A stretch of 60,599 bases of DNA. Source: Oscillospiraceae bacterium (lineage in GTDB: Bacteria > Bacillota > Clostridia > Oscillospirales > Ruminococcaceae). Shown one piece after another: positions 1-9,072 of this stretch (position 1 is the stretch's first letter; every line of letters begins with the position of its first letter). The notes beneath the pieces were generated by a model, which saw only the letters and a list, made by a program, of their open reading frames with translations, made no database searches and was not told the DNA's origin. The stretch is from NCBI GenBank assembly GCA_018434245.1, contig JAHDPQ010000004.1, positions 1-60,599 of the forward strand. Reading direction: 5' to 3'. The translations under genes were made by a program, and so were the position numbers.

Positions 1-3
1 CCT

Positions 4-843
4 TTAGACCGCCTTTCGACCATATACCTTTTCAAAAATCGGGGCAAGATGGGTCATGGCTCCCTGGGCAGCGGTTTCCTGGTCCGGAAGCTGAAAAATC
101 TCGGTGCAGAAAACGCCATCGTACCCAACGGCGTGGAAGGTACCGATCACCTTTTCAAAGTCCATGCCACAATGGCCGGGATACCGCCGGTTATTATCGG
201 CAAGATGCACATGAATGTTGTAGTGTGCATACCGGCGAATAGTCTCAAATAGGTCCTTTTCTTCGATGTTAAGATGGAATATATCCATCATCAGTTTAAA
301 GTTGTCCTCCATCACATCGTCTACCATTTTAGCCGCTTCGGCAACGGTGTTGATAAAGTTGGTTTGCATAATGGTAACACATTCCAATGCGATCTCAACA
401 TTTTTGGGGCGGGCATAGGTGCTAATCTGCCGAAAGGCTTCTACCGCCCACTGGTAGGTTTCTTCTGGGGGGACATTGTCCCGGTACTGTCCACGCACAC
501 GCCCAATATTGATATTCGCCCCCAGATGAGATGCAAAATCAATAATCTCTTTTACTCTTTCCAAGGCCTCGCTGCGCACAGCCTGGTCTGGATCTGAAAA
601 AGAAAGCCCCAACTGCCCGAACACCTCTCCGGTGCAGACAAGGGGAATGCTTAAGCCATAAGTTTGGGCTGTTTGCTTCACCTCGTCCCAATCGAGCCGA
701 CCAGGGTTAAGTGTCATGAGCTCCACCCCATCGTAACCGATTTCGGACAACCTGGAGAACGTATGCTCCAGGCTGCCTTGAAATGCGGTAACAGAGGGGG
801 CGACAGCTACATCAGGCGTTGCTACTTGATAGCAAAGCTTCAT
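4..843 (-). CDS. sugar-phosphate isomerase/epimerase family TIM-barrel protein
   Basis: The 279-residue protein matches the xylose-isomerase-like/AP-endonuclease-2 TIM-barrel family, whose members isomerise or epimerise sugars, keto-acids and their phosphates. Visible family features are the metal-ligand regions: Glu in ALECVTI (around residue 155), Asp and His in MDIFHLN, His in IHVHLAD, and Glu in FCTEIF near the C-terminus. I chose the ATG at 843 because GGAGG lies 8 nt upstream; an in-frame TTG five codons earlier overlaps that site. It is the last visible gene of the minus-strand operon that starts at the pdxA-like gene, and more genes may follow outside the window. Substrate unknown. 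By analogy with tetronate pathways (OtnI-type isomerase plus PdxA2) it could isomerise a 2-oxo acid sugar; that is inference. Confidence 0.8.
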   Translation of the reverse strand: MKLCYQVATPDVAVAPSVTAFQGSLEHTFSRLSEIGYDGVELMTLNPGRLDWDEVKQTAQTYGLSIPLVCTGEVFGQLGLSFSDPDQAVRSEALERVKEIIDFASHLGANINIGRVRGQYRDNVPPEETYQWAVEAFRQISTYARPKNVEIALECVTIMQTNFINTVAEAAKMVDDVMEDNFKLMMDIFHLNIEEKDLFETIRRYAHYNIHVHLADNNRRYPGHCGMDFEKVIGTFHAVGYDGVFCTEIFQLPDQETAAQGAMTHLAPIFEKVYGRKAV

Positions 844-1111
844 TCTATCTGCCTCCAATTCGTTCCTTGTTCAATTTCTGTCTACTTGATATCAAGCGCC
901 AAAGTGGTTATATGCTGGGGCATCAACATTTCCCAGATGCAGCCAGGTTCTCCTTGCCAATTTCTAGAGTCCTCTCAGCGTTTCTTCAGGATGGACCCAC
1001 TTTTTGTACACTCTTATGGTTATTTATCCTGCTAGAATAAGGGGATCGTTAAATTACCACTTCTGCATTCGCCTGTACAGGCACCGATTTCTCAAGCGGT
1101 ACCTAGGGAGA

Positions 1112-2506
1112 CTAAATACTAAGATTCAGCGCTTTTTCTACTTGATAGCCTATCCGGTACGCCCTGCTTTCACCAAAAGCCTTGGTAAGAATCTGAAGAC
1201 TACTGAAAAGATTTTCAGAATTAAATCCACAGGGAATACTAAGCGCCGGGAATCCGGTAAAGCTTGGAATCAGAGTAAATAGATTGTATCTTGTGAAGAT
1301 GGAATGCTTGATACCCCTAATAAATACTTCACGCTGATAAATATTGGAGGGAAGAAGCGGCATGGTTGGCATAAGCATAGCGTCTACGCCATCCATCATA
1401 TTGGTAAATTTATTTTTAAATTCACCTCGGAGCCTCATTGCTTCAATATATTCGTAGGCATGATATCCCCTGCCAACCTGCATAGCATTGAAAATTTCGG
1501 GGGAATAAAGCTCGCCCTTTTCCTCCAAATTATTTCTGTGAAGATCGTAAGCTTCACAAATGCGCACTATCTTGCAGGCCTCGCCGTATTCTTTTGTGGG
1601 GTCAGGGTCCTCCATAGGTTTAATAACAGCCCCCATATCGCGTAAAATTGCAATAGACTTCATCACATCATCGTATACGCAGTATTCGGTCGTGTCTTCA
1701 AATATGCCATAGGGCACACCAATGACTAGATTTTTAACGTTTTCGCCAATTTCCTGCGTAAAATCAGCTGCTGGTACATTGAGCGACATCGGGTCCAGAG
1801 GGTCATAGCCAGCCATCGCACCAAGCAAAATCGCACTATCTTCTACCGATCGAGTCAGAGGCCCTGTATGATCCAAGGAGTTGCTTAAAGGATATACACC
1901 ATACTTACTAACGCGGCCCTGCGTTGGCTTCATTCCCACTACCCCACAGCAGGATGCAGGCAAACGTAGCGAACCGGTGGTATCTGTTCCGATAGCGGCC
2001 GGCACCATATGCGCTGCTAAAGCAGCCGCAGAACCTCCGCTGGAGCCGCCGGGCACCTTGCTAAGATTGCGGGGGTTCTTGCATGGTCCGCAAAAGTTAA
2101 CATCATTGGTGGCACCCGAGGCAAACTCGTGAGTGTTGTTCTTGCCTACAAGCACCGCTCCCGCCCCATCAAGTCGGTTAATCACACTGGCATTATATTC
2201 CGGGTAAAAATCTTTGTAAATAGCACTTCCTATGGTGGTGAGAATTCCTTTAGTAAAATAATTGTCCTTTGCAGAATATGGAATACCATCCATAGGGCTA
2301 AGGGGCCCTTCTTTTAAAAAGCGTTGCTCCGACTTCTGGGCATCACGGAGGGCCTTTTCATCAGTCACGGTAATAAAGGCGTTAATTTCCTTGTCGCTAT
2401 GTATCAATTCCAGCAGGTTTTTTGTAACTTCTACAGGAGAAAGCTCGCGCTTTCTATAAAGTTCTCCTAATTCTTTTATTCCAAGGTTTCTAATAGTCTC
2501 ATTCAT
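1112..2506 (-). CDS. amidase signature family hydrolase
   Basis: This is a 464-residue amidase signature enzyme, related to GatA but standing without gatB/gatC partners, so a free-standing amidase is more likely than the tRNA-dependent amidotransferase. The Ser-cisSer-Lys triad is visible: Lys in YSAKDNY (around residue 80), the Gly/Ser-rich GGSSGGSAAA, and the nucleophilic Ser in DTTGSLRLPA. The ATG at 2506 is preceded by AAAGGTG; a GTG three codons upstream is possible. It lies 19 bp downstream of the TRAP permease gene in the same orientation and so is probably co-transcribed with it. It may release ammonia from an amide imported by the TRAP system. The substrate cannot be read from sequence. 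Confidence 0.85.
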   Translation of the reverse strand: MNETIRNLGIKELGELYRKRELSPVEVTKNLLELIHSDKEINAFITVTDEKALRDAQKSEQRFLKEGPLSPMDGIPYSAKDNYFTKGILTTIGSAIYKDFYPEYNASVINRLDGAGAVLVGKNNTHEFASGATNDVNFCGPCKNPRNLSKVPGGSSGGSAAALAAHMVPAAIGTDTTGSLRLPASCCGVVGMKPTQGRVSKYGVYPLSNSLDHTGPLTRSVEDSAILLGAMAGYDPLDPMSLNVPAADFTQEIGENVKNLVIGVPYGIFEDTTEYCVYDDVMKSIAILRDMGAVIKPMEDPDPTKEYGEACKIVRICEAYDLHRNNLEEKGELYSPEIFNAMQVGRGYHAYEYIEAMRLRGEFKNKFTNMMDGVDAMLMPTMPLLPSNIYQREVFIRGIKHSIFTRYNLFTLIPSFTGFPALSIPCGFNSENLFSSLQILTKAFGESRAYRIGYQVEKALNLSI

Positions 2507-2525
2507 ATTTTTCACCTTTCACTCG

Positions 2526-3788
2526 TTAAACCAGACAGGATATAATTTGCGGGAAAAACCAAAGCAATATGACAAGACTTAATCCGCATAAAAAGAACGG
2601 TACGGCTTCTTTTATGGTCTTGGTTATATTTGCTTGTGCAATATTGTTGCTTAGCAGCAAAGACGCTCCCACAGGCGGTGTGATGTGACCGAGGGTGAGA
2701 AGGGTAATCACAATTACGCCAAATTCCACTCCCGTATAGCCAATAAGGGAGGCCATGGGATAAAGCACCGGGGTAGAAATTAGAATAGCCGCCACCACGT
2801 CCATGATACAGCCCAAAACCAGGCCAAAAACCATAATAAAGAAAATAATGGATAGCTTGCCGCTGCCGGAAGCAATCAGCGAGTTGGCAAGGGTAGAAGA
2901 TACGTTAGAGATGGCAACAATCCAGCCTGTAGCACCAGACATACCAATGACAATAAACATAATGGCTGTTGCCATGGCAGAATCCAGGAAGATTTCCTTG
3001 AGGTGCTTAAGTTTTAGATCTTTATGAACAAACAATCCGATCACCAGACCATACGCAACCGAAATAACAGACGCTTCGGTAGGTGTGCACATACCGGTAA
3101 AAATGGATCCTAGCACAATAATCGGCATCAAAATTGCCCAAATGCCATTTTTTAAAGTTGTGGAAATTTCTTTGAACGTTGCTCGCGGATGCTTTTGATA
3201 TTTGCGCTTATTTGCAATAATAAATGCAGTAATGCACAAAAGAATACCATATAGAACACCAGGCAGCAGGGTGCCCTTAAACAGATCGCCCACCACCACA
3301 TTAGTGCTGGATGCATAGACAATCAGTCCTATGCTGGGTGGAATCAGAGGTCCACAAATAGCAGCTCCAGTGGTAACAGCCGCCGCATAGGAGCTGTCGT
3401 AACCTTCTTTTTTCATTTCGGGAATGCACATACCGCCAATTGAAGAGGCTGTGGCCACAGCGCTGCCTGTAATGGCACCAAAAAACATGGAGGCAACAAT
3501 GCAAACAATAGATACACTTCCACGAATCCAACCTACCAGCTTTCGGGCTATATCAAGCAGTCGTTTTGTCAATCCTCCGCCGCTCATCAGATTCCCGGAA
3601 AGGATAAAAAACGGTATAGCCATAAGAGAAAACGAGTCCATACCGGATATCAGTTTCTGGGCCAATATGCTAAAATCCGCTACGCCGCCGATTTTTATGG
3701 CGGCAGCCGCAGAAATGCCCAGCGCCCAGGCAATTGGTACTCCTAAGAATGCTAGAATGACCAGACCTACTGTAGCAATTATAACCAC
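2526..3788 (-). CDS. dctM: TRAP transporter large permease (DctM)
   Basis: The protein of about 420 residues is hydrophobic throughout, with a dozen or so membrane segments typical of the DctM subunit that drives sodium-coupled uptake of organic acids or acid sugars. Family-typical stretches include FFILSGNLM near residue 65 and PPSIGLIVYA near residue 153. The upstream dctQ frame ends inside the first codons. A TTG at 3797 overlaps the dctQ stop (TTGA), but GAGGAG lies 9 nt before a GTG at 3788, so GTG is preferred. It works with DctQ and the lipoprotein receptor DctP just upstream. Confidence 0.93.
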   Translation of the reverse strand: MVIIATVGLVILAFLGVPIAWALGISAAAAIKIGGVADFSILAQKLISGMDSFSLMAIPFFILSGNLMSGGGLTKRLLDIARKLVGWIRGSVSIVCIVASMFFGAITGSAVATASSIGGMCIPEMKKEGYDSSYAAAVTTGAAICGPLIPPSIGLIVYASSTNVVVGDLFKGTLLPGVLYGILLCITAFIIANKRKYQKHPRATFKEISTTLKNGIWAILMPIIVLGSIFTGMCTPTEASVISVAYGLVIGLFVHKDLKLKHLKEIFLDSAMATAIMFIVIGMSGATGWIVAISNVSSTLANSLIASGSGKLSIIFFIMVFGLVLGCIMDVVAAILISTPVLYPMASLIGYTGVEFGVIVITLLTLGHITPPVGASLLLSNNIAQANITKTIKEAVPFFLCGLSLVILLWFFPQIISCLV

Positions 3789-3793
3789 TTGCT

Positions 3794-4315
3794 TCAACTC
3801 CTCTTTTCAGCTGATGCTACGCCAAGGGTTTCTTTAAGCTCACGGATGCCGGCCCATATTTTTTCTGCTGTATAAAGCAACATCAAGGTCATACCGACGG
3901 GTACTGCCGAATATACCCAAGCTTTGCTGATTCCAAGGCCAGCTGTAATAGCCGTTTTGGTCGAAACAACGTAGCTGTAACCATATTTGATAAATACTCC
4001 AAAGAAAACAAGCTGTACCAGATCGTAACTGAAGTTTAGAATCAGCTTTGCCGTGGGGCGGTTTTTCAAGCTGTTTTCCAGCAAATCGATTCTCATATGG
4101 GATACTTTACGTATGCCGAGTGCGGAGCAGAACATGGTCATCCATATGATAAGATAGCGGCACAGTTCTTCCATCCATGGCTTGCCCGTTGAGAAAAAGT
4201 ATCGGGCAATAACTTGAGCAAAGATAACAATAAAGGCCACTGCCAAAAAAAGAATAGCCAAGTGTGAAAGTATAGTTTCCAGTCTGTCCAGTAACTTTTT
4301 GTATATACGGTACAA
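3794..4315 (-). CDS. dctQ: TRAP transporter small permease (DctQ)
   Basis: This is a four-helix small TRAP membrane subunit of about 173 residues. The family motif around FSTGKPWMEELCRYLIIW is visible in the N-terminal third, with hydrophobic segments on both sides. No ATG is well placed. A TTG at 4315 with GGGGGA upstream starts the protein at the expected N-terminal amphipathic segment, whereas the longer frame to 4390 adds non-family residues. It lies between dctP and dctM, and its stop overlaps the next frame. DctQ couples the substrate-binding protein to the large permease. Confidence 0.9.
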   Translation of the reverse strand: MYRIYKKLLDRLETILSHLAILFLAVAFIVIFAQVIARYFFSTGKPWMEELCRYLIIWMTMFCSALGIRKVSHMRIDLLENSLKNRPTAKLILNFSYDLVQLVFFGVFIKYGYSYVVSTKTAITAGLGISKAWVYSAVPVGMTLMLLYTAEKIWAGIRELKETLGVASAEKRS

Positions 4316-4433
4316 GTGCTCTTCCCCCTTAAAATCCAGGAAACTGCAGAATAGCATTGTGGTATGCTCCGTTAACAATGTACCCTGCAACTTCCTGTTT
4401 TTTTACTGTTAAGAGTTTACCGGGCAGTTATTC

Positions 4434-5498
4434 CTACATACTTGCACAGAATTCTTTGATGCGGGAAACCCAGGGCTGGAGATGGGGGAACTCTTTTTCC
4501 AGCGCCGGAGCAAGAGTGGTTTTCCACTCATCCAAGTCTTCCACTTCGATATACGTACAGCCTGCATCAATAAACAACTGCACGTACTCCGCCTCATTGG
4601 CAATCTGAACCTCATTACGCCATTTGGCAGAAGCGTCGGCCGCTTCCCGAATAATAGTCTGATATTCGGCGGGCAGAGAATCGAACACCTTTTTGCTAAA
4701 GAAGTAGCCGACAATACCATAAACATGCTGGGTGTTCATAACATACTTTTCAACCTCGGAAAGCCCGGAAACATAAGAGGTTTGGAGCGGATTTTCCTGG
4801 CCTTCTACCGTACCCTGCTGCAATCCCGCATATACCTCGTTAAAGCTCATGGTGGTGGTAGCGCAGCCAAGATACTCCCAGGGGAAATTCAAAATCGGCA
4901 TGCTGGCTGTGCGAAGCTTCAGGCCCTTAAGGTCGGCCAATTTGTAAACAGGCTTGGTCGTCTGAAGCATACGTGCCCCGCGATATTGGGCTCCCAGAAT
5001 AACAAAGTTATCTCCACCAATTTCAGCCAATAGCTCATCGCACAGATCGCTGTCTAAAAGCGCGAGGGCTTGCTCTTCGGATTCAAAAAGCCAGGGGTAC
5101 GATTCGATATCAGCAAGAGGTTCGTAGCTATCTAGCGTGTTAATGGCGTCGCCGGCAATGTCTTGATAACCGTTTACAACAGCTTCAATTTGCTCAGTGG
5201 TGGAGCCGAGTTGGGATGCGGGATAAATATCGATTTTGACAGCGCCATTGGTTTTTTCATACACTTCATCGGCCATTTTGGTTGCTGCAATGTGAAAATT
5301 GTCTTCTACAGCCCAGCAATGTCCCAGCTTGAGAATATACTGAGAAGCATCGACCGATTCGGCCGAACTGGTTGAGCTGGCTGAACCAGCGGAGTTGGTT
5401 AAGCCGGCGGAGTTGGTTAGGCTAGTCCCACACGCAGCTAGGGATACTGTAAGGATCATTGTTAGTAAAAGGGATATCCATTTTTTATTGCTGTTCAT
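4434..5498 (-). CDS. dctP: TRAP transporter substrate-binding lipoprotein (DctP)
   Basis: This is a 354-residue DctP-family receptor. The N-terminus has a lysine-rich start, a hydrophobic core and a lipobox (VSLAAC, Cys22), so it should be lipid-anchored outside the membrane. After the Cys comes a flexible linker containing a perfect tandem LTNSAG repeat, encoded by an 18-bp DNA duplication. The body has the receptor hallmark GLKLRTASMPI, containing the Arg that usually salt-bridges the ligand carboxylate, followed by NEVYAGLQQGTVEGQEN. It is the first TRAP gene, about 210 bp downstream of the pdxA-like gene. An organic acid or acid sugar is the likely ligand (inference). Confidence 0.94.
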   Translation of the reverse strand: MNSNKKWISLLLTMILTVSLAACGTSLTNSAGLTNSAGSASSTSSAESVDASQYILKLGHCWAVEDNFHIAATKMADEVYEKTNGAVKIDIYPASQLGSTTEQIEAVVNGYQDIAGDAINTLDSYEPLADIESYPWLFESEEQALALLDSDLCDELLAEIGGDNFVILGAQYRGARMLQTTKPVYKLADLKGLKLRTASMPILNFPWEYLGCATTTMSFNEVYAGLQQGTVEGQENPLQTSYVSGLSEVEKYVMNTQHVYGIVGYFFSKKVFDSLPAEYQTIIREAADASAKWRNEVQIANEAEYVQLFIDAGCTYIEVEDLDEWKTTLAPALEKEFPHLQPWVSRIKEFCASM

Positions 5499-5530
5499 AC
5501 TCGTCTTCCGTCCTCCATTATTTTATTTTT

Positions 5531-5557
5531 AAATGCAATGTAATTACAATTGCATTT
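5531..5557. promoter_or_regulatory. inverted repeat upstream of dctP, candidate operator
   Basis: Nine-base arms AAATGCAAT and ATTGCATTT flank a 9-bp spacer that itself contains the palindrome TGTAATTACA, in the 210-bp gap between the pdxA-like gene and dctP. The gap also has two copies of TACCGTTAATT (5560 and 5642). No sigma-54 element was seen in this gap. The dyad could be a regulator site or an mRNA hairpin. Function not established. Confidence 0.4.
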
Positions 5558-5708
5558 ATTACCGTTAATTATCCGTTGTTTTTCACCGGCGGTATTCCAT
5601 TGTTGGGTTTAATATTTGCTTATTGGAACCGAAAAACTGTATACCGTTAATTGTTCCTTCCGGTAAAGACTTTCGTACCCATATATCGGGTAAGCTGTGA
5701 TCTAAATT

Positions 5709-6728
5709 TTATAGGTAGGTGGCTTTTTCCCTTCGCTTGACCAGTGCCATCCGCACAGTAATGATAACAGCGTTTTTAAAGGAAGAAGTGGATGCAATCC
5801 CCTTTCCCGCAATATCATAAGCAGTGCCATGAGCACAGGTGGCAATGGGGAAAGGCTGCCCGCCTGCCACTGTAACCCCTTGGTCAAATCCCCTCAGTTT
5901 CAGGGCAATTTGCCCCTGGTCGTGGTACATGGTAACTACACTGTCAAAGTCCCCCTGAAACGCCTTGATAAAGAGAATATCCGCAGGATAGGGGCCCTCG
6001 GCGCCCATTCCCATTTCATTGGCCTTCCGAATCGCCGGTTCGATAACATCCAGTTCTTCGCGCCCGCAGCGCCCGCCTTCCCCTGCATGAGGGTTCAGGG
6101 CAGCAATGCCAAGGCGCGGCTTTTCTACGCCGGCGCTTTTAACCGTATTGTAAGAAAGGGTAATTGCTCGCAGAATCGCTTCTGTCGTCAGGTGTTGGCT
6201 GACTGCAGAAATAGGAATATGGCTGGTGGTGCGGGTGGTCATCAGGTTGTTCAGCACATTGATCTCTCCAAAGGGGCCGGTTACCCCAAAGATATGTGCA
6301 AACAGATGATGTTCGCTTTCAAAGGTGCACCCAGCTTCTATCATGACGGATTTGTTAAACGGGCCAAAGCAAAAACCTTCGATCTCTCCGGACAGGCAAA
6401 GCTCACAGGCCAGCTCGATCATATGATTGATAGCCCGCCCACACTCAATACTTGCTTGCCCCATTGGAATGGCGGCAGGGTTCTGATCCCTCTGGTCCAA
6501 AATCGGAATGCCCTTGGCCCAATCGGCTTGGTTTACTTTAGTGATGCAGTAGTGGGGCATATCCATTCCCACAGTATTAAGTCCACGCTCAAAGATCCGT
6601 TTATCTCCAATGATAATCGGCCGACAGTGCTCGGATAAAAATCCACTGGCGGCGGTTTTAGCAACAATTTCGGGCCCTACGCCGACAGAATCGCCTAACA
6701 GAATACCGAGAATCGGTTTGGTATGCAT
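5709..6728 (-). CDS. PdxA family dehydrogenase (PdxA2-like, D-threonate/erythronate 4-phosphate type)
   Basis: This is a protein of about 339 residues of the 4-hydroxythreonine-4-phosphate dehydrogenase family, which oxidises and decarboxylates phosphorylated four-carbon acids with NAD and a divalent metal. The three metal-binding His regions are present: SEHHLFAH, LNPHAGEGG and MYHDQGQIALK. The glutamine-containing DQGQIALKL form and the catabolic neighbourhood (TRAP transporter, PrpR regulator) point to the PdxA2 branch of tetronate degradation rather than to vitamin B6 synthesis (inference). Two ATGs, at 6734 and 6728, are possible; 6728 has the better spacing from GAGGGG. It is the first gene after the sigma-54 promoter. 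The DUF1537 kinase that normally makes its substrate is not in the window. Confidence 0.85.
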   Translation of the reverse strand: MHTKPILGILLGDSVGVGPEIVAKTAASGFLSEHCRPIIIGDKRIFERGLNTVGMDMPHYCITKVNQADWAKGIPILDQRDQNPAAIPMGQASIECGRAINHMIELACELCLSGEIEGFCFGPFNKSVMIEAGCTFESEHHLFAHIFGVTGPFGEINVLNNLMTTRTTSHIPISAVSQHLTTEAILRAITLSYNTVKSAGVEKPRLGIAALNPHAGEGGRCGREELDVIEPAIRKANEMGMGAEGPYPADILFIKAFQGDFDSVVTMYHDQGQIALKLRGFDQGVTVAGGQPFPIATCAHGTAYDIAGKGIASTSSFKNAVIITVRMALVKRREKATYL

Positions 6729-6787
6729 AAGCATGATCCCCTCTACATTGAAATTCAGCTTGCAATTGCGTTGTGTGCTTTTATATC

Positions 6788-6803
6788 AGCAACTTGCGTG
6801 CCA
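6788..6803 (-). promoter_or_regulatory. sigma-54 (-24/-12) promoter of the pdxA-TRAP operon
   Basis: On the minus strand the sequence reads TGGCAC-N5-TTGCT, a full match to the RpoN consensus, about 60 bp upstream of the pdxA-like start codon. The gene upstream encodes a sigma-54 activator, which makes the assignment strong. Confidence 0.88.
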
Positions 6804-6901
6804 ACTTGAGGGAGCAAGAACATATTATAGCAAAACCATATTGGTCTATCGTGTTTTTTATAGTATTTGCCCTTTATTTTTTCTTCTAAGACATGAAATA
6901 A

Positions 6902-6940
6902 TGCGAAACAACCGAAACTAAATGTTTCAATTGTTTCGCA
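6902..6940. promoter_or_regulatory. nested GAAAC dyad, probable enhancer for the PrpR-type activator
   Basis: Outer arms TGCGAAACAA and TTGTTTCGCA (10 bp, perfect) and inner GAAAC/GTTTC arms share the same centre at 6921. Further GAAAC copies flank it just downstream (6946-6958). The element lies roughly 100-150 bp upstream of the -24 box, a normal enhancer distance for sigma-54 activators, between the activator gene and its presumed target. Confidence 0.65.
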
Positions 6941-6967
6941 ATGTATGAAACGCGAAACGTATTATTG

Positions 6968-8809
6968 TTACTTTCGGCTCCAGCGCCAAAGGGTGGTCCG
7001 GCTGATGCCCAACGATTTGGCCAGTTGCTCGTTGGTCATCTTCCTCTCTTGCATTATGCGGACGATTTCCTCTCTGGAGGGTCTGTCCTCCGTATTATTA
7101 TGGGGTACTGTTTTAGCCTGCAGCCCCATTCTGGTAAGTTGTGTCGTATCTAGGCGGCCCGACTCATTGAGCACCGTTGCCTTTTCGCAAAAGTTCCTCA
7201 CCTCTCTTGCATTGCCAGGCCAGTGGTAGGCCTCTAGGGCGATCAAGGCACCTTCCGACAGGGCTGGCTTTGGTTTTTTATATTGTTGTGCGAATCGCTG
7301 CAAAAAATAATCAATCATGGCAGGAATATCCTCTTTGCGCTCCCGCAGAGGGGGTAGAAGAAGGTTAAGTAAATTTAGGCGGTAATATAAATCCGAGCGG
7401 AACTGCTTTGCTGCAATCTGCTCTTGGATATTGATGTTGGTAGCTGAAACCACCCGCACGTCCACCGGATAAACGCGGTCATCGCCAATGCGGCGGATTT
7501 CCTTTTCCTGGAGCACCCGAAGCAGCTTAGCTTGAATAGAAATCGGCATTTCACCAATTTCATCCAAAAAAATAGTGCCCTTATGAGCCAGCTCAAACAG
7601 GCCGATTTTCCCACCCTTGATTGCACCGGAAAACGCGCCCTCCACATAGCCGAATAGCTCACTTTCCAGCAGTGCTTCAGGTAGTGCAGCACAGTTGACC
7701 GCTACAAAGGGCTCATCCTTGCGATTGCTTGCTACGTGGATGCTGTGGGCAAAAAGCTCTTTGCCGGTACCAGTCTCTCCTACTAAAAGAACATTAGCGT
7801 CGACTTGGGCATATTTCACCGCAATTGAGATGCAGTCCTTCATAGCGGCACTGACGCCGACGATATCGTCAAAGCGATATTTGGCAGTCAAGCCCTTGGC
7901 GCTGAGCTCCTTGCGAATCTTGGATTCCGCTTTTTGAATGGAATGCGCAGCCTGAATGGTAATCAGCGTTCCTACAACACTTCCGTCAGCAATCATAGGG
8001 CTACAGCGGGCAAAATACAGCGACCCAAATGCTTCCAGTAGGGTTTCACGGGAGTCCCTCCAGTTAATTCCCTTCCAATAGCTGCTTAGGTTCTTGCCGA
8101 TCAAGGGCTTGGAGGCGGGAAGCCTGCGCAGCTTGTAAGCGTTGGAGTTGAGCGCTGTAATCCGCCCCTGGTTATCCACCGAAAGGATGGCGTCCGGCGA
8201 GTTGTTGAGCAGGGATTGAAACAGCACCGTTTTACCCCGCTCTTGGTTGAGGGTCACCGCAGTGGTCACTGCTTCGGTAATGGCTGTTTTCAGCGCATGG
8301 CGGCTGGTTTTTATATGAATGTTGGGTATGTTCTGTTTGCGACACTCCTGGCAGACGGTGAGCCCGCCAATAAAAACTTCTACCCCCTGCCGAAGCCCCT
8401 TGGTAATGGCACTATCTACTTCCGCCTCATCGCTGACGCTAAAAAAATCAATTTCGATGCCGGTAAGAGTAGCAACATTTTCAATATCCCCTGATTGAAG
8501 CCCCGCAATGCAAAGCGCTACCCGCTTAGGGGCAAAGCGACGCTTTGCCTCCGCCAGTGCGGCCAAAATATCATAGCTGGTCATGGAGATTTCCACCATG
8601 TGCTTGTTGGGATACTGCAAAGCTAGGGCGGCGCAGGTCATGCCGCGCGCCACAATAATATCGGGATCGCGTTCTTTAATGGCGGAATGGTTTGTTCCGA
8701 AAATATGGGTGGTTTCAATGACGATATCCTTACGGTCTACTTCGCGGAGTTGTTGGTAGACTTGATCCTCCACATCTTTATAGGGAATAATCAGCAATAT
8801 TTTTACCAC
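6968..8809 (-). CDS. sigma-54-dependent transcriptional activator with PrpR N-terminal domain
   Basis: This is a 613-residue activator. Domains in order: PrpR_N sensor (about 1-165; starts KILLIIPYKD), PAS (about 195-290; SPDAILSVDNQGRITALN), AAA+ sigma-54 interaction domain (about 315-545), and a C-terminal Fis-type helix-turn-helix (LAKSLGISRTTLWRW). Walker A is GETGTGKE and Walker B lies in GTIFLDEIGEM. The sigma-54-contacting loop reads GAFSGA rather than GAFTGA. I preferred GTG 8809 because six Gs lie 7 nt upstream and the protein then begins as family members do; ATG 8824 and TTG 8845 are alternatives. PrpR_N proteins sense a small-molecule metabolite. The target is almost certainly the operon immediately downstream. 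Confidence 0.92.
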   Translation of the reverse strand: MVKILLIIPYKDVEDQVYQQLREVDRKDIVIETTHIFGTNHSAIKERDPDIIVARGMTCAALALQYPNKHMVEISMTSYDILAALAEAKRRFAPKRVALCIAGLQSGDIENVATLTGIEIDFFSVSDEAEVDSAITKGLRQGVEVFIGGLTVCQECRKQNIPNIHIKTSRHALKTAITEAVTTAVTLNQERGKTVLFQSLLNNSPDAILSVDNQGRITALNSNAYKLRRLPASKPLIGKNLSSYWKGINWRDSRETLLEAFGSLYFARCSPMIADGSVVGTLITIQAAHSIQKAESKIRKELSAKGLTAKYRFDDIVGVSAAMKDCISIAVKYAQVDANVLLVGETGTGKELFAHSIHVASNRKDEPFVAVNCAALPEALLESELFGYVEGAFSGAIKGGKIGLFELAHKGTIFLDEIGEMPISIQAKLLRVLQEKEIRRIGDDRVYPVDVRVVSATNINIQEQIAAKQFRSDLYYRLNLLNLLLPPLRERKEDIPAMIDYFLQRFAQQYKKPKPALSEGALIALEAYHWPGNAREVRNFCEKATVLNESGRLDTTQLTRMGLQAKTVPHNNTEDRPSREEIVRIMQERKMTNEQLAKSLGISRTTLWRWSRK

Positions 8810-9072
8810 GTTGAAGCCCCCCATTATGGATTTTTCTATGTACAACTCGGTTTTTTCGATAATTTTCGGATATGGTGTGGAACATAATAAGATAAATAGT
8901 AATAGTAGCGTTTCTTATATTATAGCTGATTTTCCATAAATGCCAACTCTGCGCCCAGGTCTTGAGATAAACAAAAAAGAGCCATGTAAATCTTCTCTTA
9001 TACACTGTTTTTAAAATTGCGAAAATCATATGTTCTTTCGTATTTTTACCAAAAAAAATCTAGAGATCCCTC

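Noticed and set aside
825-1147. Three copies of CTACTTGATA (about 824, 882, 1138)
   Set aside because: Two are inside unrelated genes where they encode Tyr-Gln-Val on the minus strand; only the middle one is intergenic. Not a repeat family.
5340-5425. Tandem 18-bp repeat in dctP
   Set aside because: Encodes a duplicated LTNSAG in the lipoprotein linker; a simple coding duplication, not a mobile or CRISPR element.
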